Shown here one piece after another: positions 5,733-10,289 of a stretch of 10,289 nucleotides of DNA (positions within the stretch are counted from its first letter, which is position 1; each line of letters begins with the position of its first letter). Under the pieces are notes generated by a model that was given only the letters and a program-made list of their open reading frames with translations, did not search any database and was not told the origin of the DNA. The position numbers and the translations under genes were made by a program. This stretch comes from Rhodospirillaceae bacterium (lineage in GTDB: Bacteria; Pseudomonadota; Alphaproteobacteria; Rhodospirillales_A; Casp-alpha2). The stretch is from NCBI GenBank assembly GCA_003488105.1, contig DNMS01000144.1, forward strand, positions 1-10,289. The letters run 5' to 3'.

Positions 5733-6971
5733 ATGAACAGCAAACGACTCATTTCCGTCGTCGCCGCGAGCCTTGCGGTCGCGGGTTTGGCCTTTGCCGG
5801 CCCGGCGCAAGCCAAGGTCGATGGCGACACCATCATCCTCGGCTCGGCGATTTCGTTCACCGGCAAGTATTCGACCAACGGCATCCATGCCAAGAACGGC
5901 TATGACATCGGCGTCGCGAAGATTAACGCGATGGGCGGCGTCAAGGTCGGCGGCAAATCCTACAAGCTGAAGATTCAGTATTACGACGATGAATCGACGC
6001 CGCTCCGCACCGCGCAGCTGCTTGAGCGTCTGGTCAACCAGGACGGCGTGAAATACTTCCTGGGGCCGTATTCGTCGGCCACCACCAAGGCCGCCGCGCC
6101 GATCATCGAAAAATACAAGGTGCCCATGATTGAAGCGGAGGGCGCGTCGCGCTCGTTGTTCAATAAGGGTTACAAGTATCTGTTCGCGGTCCTGTCGACG
6201 TCCGAACAGTATCTTGCCAGCTCGATCGGCTTGGCAGCTGAGATCGCGGAGAAGAACGGCAAGAAGGCGTCCGACGTGAAGATCGCCATGGCGTTCGAGA
6301 ACGATCCGTTCTCCCTCGATGTACGGGCCGGTGTGCTGGAAGACGCGAAGAAATATGGCATGAAGGTCGTCATCGACGACAAGATGCCACGCGATCTGAA
6401 CGACATTTCCTCGACGCTGACCAAGGTCAAGGCCTTGAAGCCTGACCTGCTTCTGTTGTCCGGCCATTCCAAGGGTGCGGCCACGGGTGCGCGTCAGATC
6501 AAGGAAATGAAGATCGACGTGCCGATGATCGCGCTGACCCATTGCGAGGCGGCCAAGATCACCAGCAAGTTTGGCGCCTCGACCAACGACTTCCTGTGCC
6601 CGACCCAATGGGCCCCGACCCTGACCTATAAGGACAAGTACTTCGGCACAGCCGCTGACTACGACAAGGAGTTCAAGAAAACCTTCGATGGTTACAAGAA
6701 CGTGCCTTATCAGTCGGCTCAGGCGACCGCGTCGGTTCTGGTGTGGAAGGATGCCTTCGAGCGGGCCAATTCCCTGGATCCGGAAAAGGTGCGTGACGCC
6801 ATCGCGGCGACGGATATGGAAACCTTCTATGGCGGGATCAAGTTCGCGCCGGAAGGCAACAACATCGCCAAGCCGATGGTTCTGCGTCAGATCCAGAACG
6901 GCGAGTACAACGTGGTGGCCCCGTCCAAATGGGCGTCGCATCCCGTGAACTGGCCGCGGAAAGCCCAATAA
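5733..6971 (+). CDS. periplasmic binding protein of HAAT-type ABC transporter (LivJ/LivK-like)
   Basis: The 412-residue precursor has a classic signal peptide (MNSKRL, a hydrophobic core, then GPAQA with cleavage after Ala27) and a Peripla_BP_6 type I fold. Near the mature N-terminus SAISFTGKYSTNG gives the Ser/Thr ligand-contact loop. The segment LGPYSSATTKAAAPIIEKYKVP (110-131) and EAEGASRSLF (134-143) correspond to the first-lobe binding region. GDTIILG and YYDDESTP are typical of the family. The only two cysteines, C271 and C289, lie in the periplasmic protein and could form a disulfide. The ligand is probably an amino acid or another small carboxylate; sequence alone does not tell which. 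The ATG at 5733 was chosen because GGGAGGA precedes it and the signal peptide starts there; the in-frame ATG at 5697 is less likely. Permease and ATPase genes follow in the same direction. Confidence 0.92.
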   Translation: MNSKRLISVVAASLAVAGLAFAGPAQAKVDGDTIILGSAISFTGKYSTNGIHAKNGYDIGVAKINAMGGVKVGGKSYKLKIQYYDDESTPLRTAQLLERLVNQDGVKYFLGPYSSATTKAAAPIIEKYKVPMIEAEGASRSLFNKGYKYLFAVLSTSEQYLASSIGLAAEIAEKNGKKASDVKIAMAFENDPFSLDVRAGVLEDAKKYGMKVVIDDKMPRDLNDISSTLTKVKALKPDLLLLSGHSKGAATGARQIKEMKIDVPMIALTHCEAAKITSKFGASTNDFLCPTQWAPTLTYKDKYFGTAADYDKEFKKTFDGYKNVPYQSAQATASVLVWKDAFERANSLDPEKVRDAIAATDMETFYGGIKFAPEGNNIAKPMVLRQIQNGEYNVVAPSKWASHPVNWPRKAQ

Positions 6972-6991
6972 GTCAGGCCTTTCAGCCTGAC
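6972..6991 (+). promoter_or_regulatory. hairpin directly after the binding-protein stop codon
   Basis: GTCAGGC (6972-6978) and GCCTGAC (6985-6991) form a perfect 7-bp stem with a 6-nt loop, starting at the base after the TAA. No T-tract follows, so it is more likely an mRNA 3'-end protecting or processing hairpin than a terminator. Confidence 0.6.
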
Positions 6992-7017
6992 GGGTGACCG
7001 CAGGCAAAGCTTGAACC

Positions 7018-7047
7018 CCGCCCTCGGCCAATGTTGGCCGGGGGCGG
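7018..7047 (+). promoter_or_regulatory. long GC-rich intercistronic hairpin
   Basis: The 13-nt arms CCGCCCTCGGCCA (7018-7030) and TGGCCGGGGGCGG (7035-7047) pair fully, with 12 Watson-Crick pairs and one U-G wobble, around the 4-nt loop ATGT. It lies in the 159-bp gap between the binding-protein and LivH genes. No T-run follows, so it should act as an mRNA stability barrier or partial terminator that lowers permease and ATPase expression relative to the binding protein (inference from layout). Confidence 0.7.
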
Positions 7048-7130
7048 CCGGTTCCTGCGCATACCAGCATTCATATTTTCGGATATACCGACCAATTGCT
7101 TCTCCACTGAACTAGGGATGGATCAGGGAC

Positions 7131-8033
7131 ATGTGGGACAATATTTCAATTCTGACCGCGGCGCCGGTCTTCAATATTCAGCTGATCCTCGACGGTCTGT
7201 TCATCGGCTCGACCTTTGCGTTGGCGGCCTATGGCTTGGCCCTCGTATGGGGCGTGATGAATGTGAAGAATCTGGCGCAGGGCGACTTCGTCATCATGGG
7301 CGGTTACATCGCCTGGTGGCTGGGCAAGCAGGGCATTCACCCTCTGTGGGGCCTGCCGATCTCGATCGTCGTCATGTTTACGTTCGGCTGGCTGGTCTAT
7401 GTCACCATCATCCGCCGCGTTATCGACAAGGACATGTTCACCTCGTTGCTTGCGACCTTCGGTCTCGCCATCGTTCTGGCCCAGGCGTTGAACCTGATGT
7501 TTGGTCCCGAGGTGCAGACGGCGGAAAGCGATTTCGCCATCCGCAGTTATTTCGACAACAGCGTCACCGTCGCCGATATTAAGCTGGTTGCCTTCGCACT
7601 CTGCGGGGTGCTGGCGGTCGTCGTGGTGCTGTTCATGAAGAATTCGCGCATGGGTCAAGCGATCCGCGCCACGGCGCAGGACGCTCGGGCCGCGCGGGTC
7701 ATGGGCATCGACACGGACAAGGTCTATGCCTTTACCTTTTCCCTGAACGCGGCGATCTGCGGTGCGGCGGGTGCCTTGATCTCGATGATCTGGGTGATTC
7801 AGCCGTTCTACGGTATCGGCCATTCGATCCGGTCCTTCGTCATCGTCACGGCGGCCGGTTTCGGCAATCTGGGCGGCGTCATCATGGCGGGTCTGGGGCT
7901 TGGCGTCATGGAACAGTACGGCGGCTTCGTGCTCGGCGCCGAATACCAGCAGGCCTGTGTGGTCGGTCTTCTGGTCGCCGTGCTGATCTACCGTCAGCTC
8001 GAAATGCGCCGCCATCGCCAGGTCGTGCAATAG
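7131..8033 (+). CDS. livH: branched-chain amino acid type ABC transporter permease LivH
   Basis: The 300-residue polytopic inner-membrane protein is of normal LivH length. Hydrophobic segments lie at about residues 18-42, 52-66, 73-95, 104-124, 150-169, 199-222, 235-262 and 272-288. The early motif LILDGLFIGSTFALAAYGLALVWGVMNV followed by NLAQGDFVIMGGY is diagnostic of the family. The cytoplasmic coupling loop MGQAIRATAQDARAARVMGI (174-193) is the EAA-like segment that contacts the ATPases. It pairs with LivM to form the translocation path. CAGGG lies just before ATG 7131. The substrate cannot be read from this sequence; the transporter could carry amino acids, amides or related small acids. 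Confidence 0.93.
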   Translation: MWDNISILTAAPVFNIQLILDGLFIGSTFALAAYGLALVWGVMNVKNLAQGDFVIMGGYIAWWLGKQGIHPLWGLPISIVVMFTFGWLVYVTIIRRVIDKDMFTSLLATFGLAIVLAQALNLMFGPEVQTAESDFAIRSYFDNSVTVADIKLVAFALCGVLAVVVVLFMKNSRMGQAIRATAQDARAARVMGIDTDKVYAFTFSLNAAICGAAGALISMIWVIQPFYGIGHSIRSFVIVTAAGFGNLGGVIMAGLGLGVMEQYGGFVLGAEYQQACVVGLLVAVLIYRQLEMRRHRQVVQ

Positions 8034-8073
8034 GCGCGCGGCCCAAGAAGAACGAATACGGGAGCAAAAAACC

Positions 8074-9105
8074 TTGGAATCATTCAATCCGAAACTGCAT
8101 CTGCCGATCCTGATTTTCGGCGTTGCGGCCCCCTTCGTCATTCCCGGTGTGACCATCCAGATCGCCGTCCTTTGGGTCATGGTCCTGTTCGCCCTGACCT
8201 GGGACATCATGGGCGGTCAGATGGGCTACAACTCGCTCGGCAACATCCTGTTCTTCGGTTCAGGCATGTATATCTCGGCCCTGGTCCAGATCAGCATGTT
8301 CGCCAACGTGTCCGAATACACGGCGTCCTCCGGCGCGGTCGATTTCACCTATACGAATTCCGAGTACTTCTGGGGCTTGGGATGGGGAATCCTGGCCGCG
8401 GGCATCGGTTCGGCCTTGTTGGCGGCGTCCCTTGGTTGGACCCTGTTCGGTCTGCGCGGGCCTTATTTCGCCATCGGCACCCTCGGCATCGCGCTGACGG
8501 CCGGTGAACTGATGGGGACCTGGGAATGGGTCGGCGCCGGCGGCGGCTTGGCCATGCCCGTCTACCCGGGCAGCGCCGACGGCAAGTCGTTCATGTTCTA
8601 TTTCATGTGCTTCTTCGCCGCGATCGGGACCTATCTGTTCTGCAGCTGGCTTTATTCGACCCGTTTCGGCCTGGCCATCAACGCCATCCGCGACGACGAG
8701 CAGAAAGCCGAAGCCATGGGCATCCATACCCTGCGCTACAAGACCATCGCATGGTCGGTATCGGCGTTCTTCCTTGGGATTTCCGGCGCCCTGTTCGGCA
8801 ATATGACGGGCTTCGTCGAGCCCCTGGAAGTGGCCTTCCCGGTCGCCACCTTCGGCATCTTCATGGTCGCGATGTCGCTGCTCGGCGGTAAGGGGACCCT
8901 GTGGGGACCGATCCTCGGCGCTGCCCTGTTCCACGTCCTCAAGGAATTCACCTGGACCTACTTCCTCGGCTGGCAATGGGTGGCGCTTGGCGTGCTGATC
9001 ATCGTCAACGTGGTGTTCTTCCAGCAGGGCATCATGGGTTGGCTGATGGAAAAATTCCCGGAACGGTTCGGCATTATCGTCGACAAGAAGGAGACGGCAA
9101 AATGA
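8074..9105 (+). CDS. livM: branched-chain amino acid type ABC transporter permease LivM
   Basis: The 343-residue multi-spanning inner-membrane protein is the second permease of the complex. Family marks are QMGYNSLGNILFFGSGMYIS (49-68), LRGPYFAIGTLGIALTAGEL (127-146) and the EAA-like coupling loop FGLAINAIRDDEQKAEAMGI (198-217). Near the C-terminus GGKGTLWGPILGA (271-283) is also typical. The apparent start is TTG at 8074 with GGGAG 9 bp upstream; no in-frame ATG lies close by, and a later start would remove part of the first membrane segment. The region at about 78-100 (FANVSEYTASSGAVDFTYTN) is a polar loop, probably periplasmic. It starts 40 bp after livH and its stop overlaps the livG start in ATGA, which indicates translational coupling. 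Confidence 0.92.
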   Translation: MESFNPKLHLPILIFGVAAPFVIPGVTIQIAVLWVMVLFALTWDIMGGQMGYNSLGNILFFGSGMYISALVQISMFANVSEYTASSGAVDFTYTNSEYFWGLGWGILAAGIGSALLAASLGWTLFGLRGPYFAIGTLGIALTAGELMGTWEWVGAGGGLAMPVYPGSADGKSFMFYFMCFFAAIGTYLFCSWLYSTRFGLAINAIRDDEQKAEAMGIHTLRYKTIAWSVSAFFLGISGALFGNMTGFVEPLEVAFPVATFGIFMVAMSLLGGKGTLWGPILGAALFHVLKEFTWTYFLGWQWVALGVLIIVNVVFFQQGIMGWLMEKFPERFGIIVDKKETAK

Positions 9106-9851
9106 CCGATACCGTCATTGAAATCTCGGGCGTATCGAAGTCCTACGGGGGCGTGGTCGCCAATCACAACATCTCGCTGAAGGTGCCGTCCGGCGGCATC
9201 ACCGGCCTGATCGGGCCGAACGGTTCGGGCAAGACGACCCTGTTCAATTCCATCGTCGGCTACCATCCCGTCGACGAGGGTTCGATCAAGTTCAAGGGCG
9301 AGGAAATCTCCACCTACCGGGTGCCGCAGATCGCGCGCCTGGGCCTTCTGCGCACCTTCCAGCAGACCCGCATCTATTCGAACATGAACTGCATCGACAA
9401 CATGCTGATCTCGATCCCGCACCGCAAGCTGGGCTTCGCGGACATGTTCAAGAACCGCGGCGACAAGGAAACCATGGAAGAGGTCGACCGTCTGCTCGAC
9501 TTCGTGGGCCTTTATGAAAAACGGCGGCTGATCTCGGGCGACCTTTCGTTCGGGCAGCAAAAGCTGCTCGAATTCGCCATGGCGCTGATGAACCGGCCCG
9601 AAGTGCTGTTGCTTGACGAGCCGACGGCGGGCATCAACCCGACGCTCATCAACGGGCTGATCGACCGGCTCCGCCGTGCCAATGAAGAACTGGGCATCAC
9701 CCTGTTCGTCATCGAGCACAACATGCGTGTGATCATGAACATGGCCCAGTCCATCTATTGCCTGGCCCATGGCGAGCTTCTCGCCCATGGCACGCCGGAC
9801 GAGGTCCAGAACGACCAGCGCGTCATCGACGCCTATCTGGGAGCACATTGA
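9102..9851 (+). CDS. livG: ABC transporter ATPase LivG
   Basis: The 249-residue ATP-binding subunit has all catalytic elements: Walker A GPNGSGKT (38-45), Q-loop in RTFQQTR (Gln87/88), signature LSFGQQ (148-153), Walker B LLLDEP (169-174) and switch His206 in VIEHNM. The C-terminal segment GELLAHGTPDEVQNDQRVIDAYLG is the usual LivG ending. It hydrolyses ATP on the cytoplasmic face together with LivF to drive LivH/LivM. The frame is open further upstream, but the ATG at 9102 is right: it overlaps the livM stop as ATGA, has AAGGAG before it, and gives the family's usual N-terminus and length. Confidence 0.95.
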   Translation: MTDTVIEISGVSKSYGGVVANHNISLKVPSGGITGLIGPNGSGKTTLFNSIVGYHPVDEGSIKFKGEEISTYRVPQIARLGLLRTFQQTRIYSNMNCIDNMLISIPHRKLGFADMFKNRGDKETMEEVDRLLDFVGLYEKRRLISGDLSFGQQKLLEFAMALMNRPEVLLLDEPTAGINPTLINGLIDRLRRANEELGITLFVIEHNMRVIMNMAQSIYCLAHGELLAHGTPDEVQNDQRVIDAYLGAH

Positions 9852-9853
9852 AC

Positions 9854-10289
9854 ATGGCCGACGAAAACAAGGCACAAGAAGACGAATCCGCCGGGGCCGC
9901 CGCGAACCGCCGCTCCACCGGCTATCACATGGGCACGGTCGACTCTGTCATCTCCGTCGAGGACGTCAACCGCCAGGCCAAGGCCATGGCCGTCGAGGTG
10001 CCGCTGGAACAGGTCGCGTCCCTGGCCAACAACAACCCCTTCGTCAATCTGAAGGATCTGCGCTGCGGCTACGGCAAGATGGAGATCATCCATAGCCTTA
10101 ACCTGCAAGTCGCCAAGGGCCAGTCGCTTTGCCTGATCGGACCCAACGGGGCCGGCAAGTCGACGGTGCTGCACGCCATCTACGGCCTCAACACGGTGAT
10201 GGGCGGCAACATCCTGGTAGGCGAGGGGGCGCAGGTCCAGGACGTCGCCCATATGACCGCCAACCAAAAGCTGAAGCAGGCCGGCATCG
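9854..10289 (+). CDS. livF: ABC transporter ATPase LivF with N-terminal extension (partial, 3' end outside window)
   Basis: The first 145 codons are visible. From residue 61 the sequence is a normal LivF ATPase: NPFVNLKDLRCGYGKMEIIH, then Walker A GPNGAGKS at 96-103 and ...LHAIYGL. The Q-loop, signature and Walker B lie beyond the window. Canonical LivF starts only a few residues before the first beta strand, so the ~60 residues ahead are extra. They are polar and acidic at first (MADENKAQEDESAGAAANRR), then contain SVISVEDVNRQAKAMAVEVP, which could be helical. ATG 9854 lies 2 bp after the livG stop with GGGAG 10 bp upstream. In-frame ATGs at 9929 and 9986 are alternatives with no better ribosome site; 9986 would still leave ~16 extra residues. 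Confidence 0.88.
   Translation, partial: MADENKAQEDESAGAAANRRSTGYHMGTVDSVISVEDVNRQAKAMAVEVPLEQVASLANNNPFVNLKDLRCGYGKMEIIHSLNLQVAKGQSLCLIGPNGAGKSTVLHAIYGLNTVMGGNILVGEGAQVQDVAHMTANQKLKQAGI

Noticed and set aside
5520..7070. Long open frame of about 516 codons on the minus strand opposite the binding-protein gene
   Set aside because: It is antisense to a strongly supported gene. Its Arg/Gly/His/Asp-rich product has no recognisable domain and is what GC-biased codons produce in the opposite frame.
7146..8210. Minus-strand open frame of about 354 codons opposite livH
   Set aside because: The livH membrane protein is unmistakable on the plus strand. The antisense product is hydrophilic and rich in His/Asp/Arg, typical of a shadow of hydrophobic codons.

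Overview
The window is GC-rich chromosomal DNA with strong G/C third-position bias. Its gene content and protein sequences look alphaproteobacterial, most likely a Rhodospirillales-type organism; this placement is an inference from protein style and was not tested by search. I see no mobile element, CRISPR array, tRNA or rRNA gene. Most of the window is ordinary housekeeping or transport DNA, with a few uncharacterised small genes in the middle.

Left part, minus strand (1-2454). Reading leftwards there is a membrane-anchored protein of unknown function (1717-2454). Next comes gcdH, glutaryl-CoA dehydrogenase (381-1604), with a convincing promoter and two symmetric elements in its upstream region. 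The last is the first 119 codons of a GmhB-like HAD phosphatase (359 to the window edge) that lies 21 bp behind gcdH.

Middle part, plus strand (2659-5502). A divergent intergenic region (2455-2658) separates the two strands. A cysteine-patterned lipoprotein is followed almost directly by a membrane-anchored alpha/beta hydrolase of the Bem46/YfhR type. A small unrecognised gene (4294-4722) then sits alone between a good -10 box and a rho-independent terminator. After it comes a stand-alone Panacea-domain (DUF4065/SocA-like) protein with no obvious toxin partner.

Right part, plus strand (5733 to the window end). This is a complete-looking HAAT-family (branched-chain amino acid type) ABC importer operon: periplasmic binding protein, permease LivH, permease LivM, ATPase LivG and the start of ATPase LivF. 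The binding protein would capture the ligand in the periplasm, LivH/LivM form the channel and LivG/LivF drive it. The gap after the binding-protein gene carries two strong hairpins without T-tracts, a layout expected where the binding protein must be made in excess. LivF has an unusual N-terminal extension of about 60 residues.

I did not find a clearly new multi-gene system. The best leads are the orphan Panacea protein, the isolated small gene beside it, the LivF extension, and the regulatory DNA before gcdH and within the liv operon.
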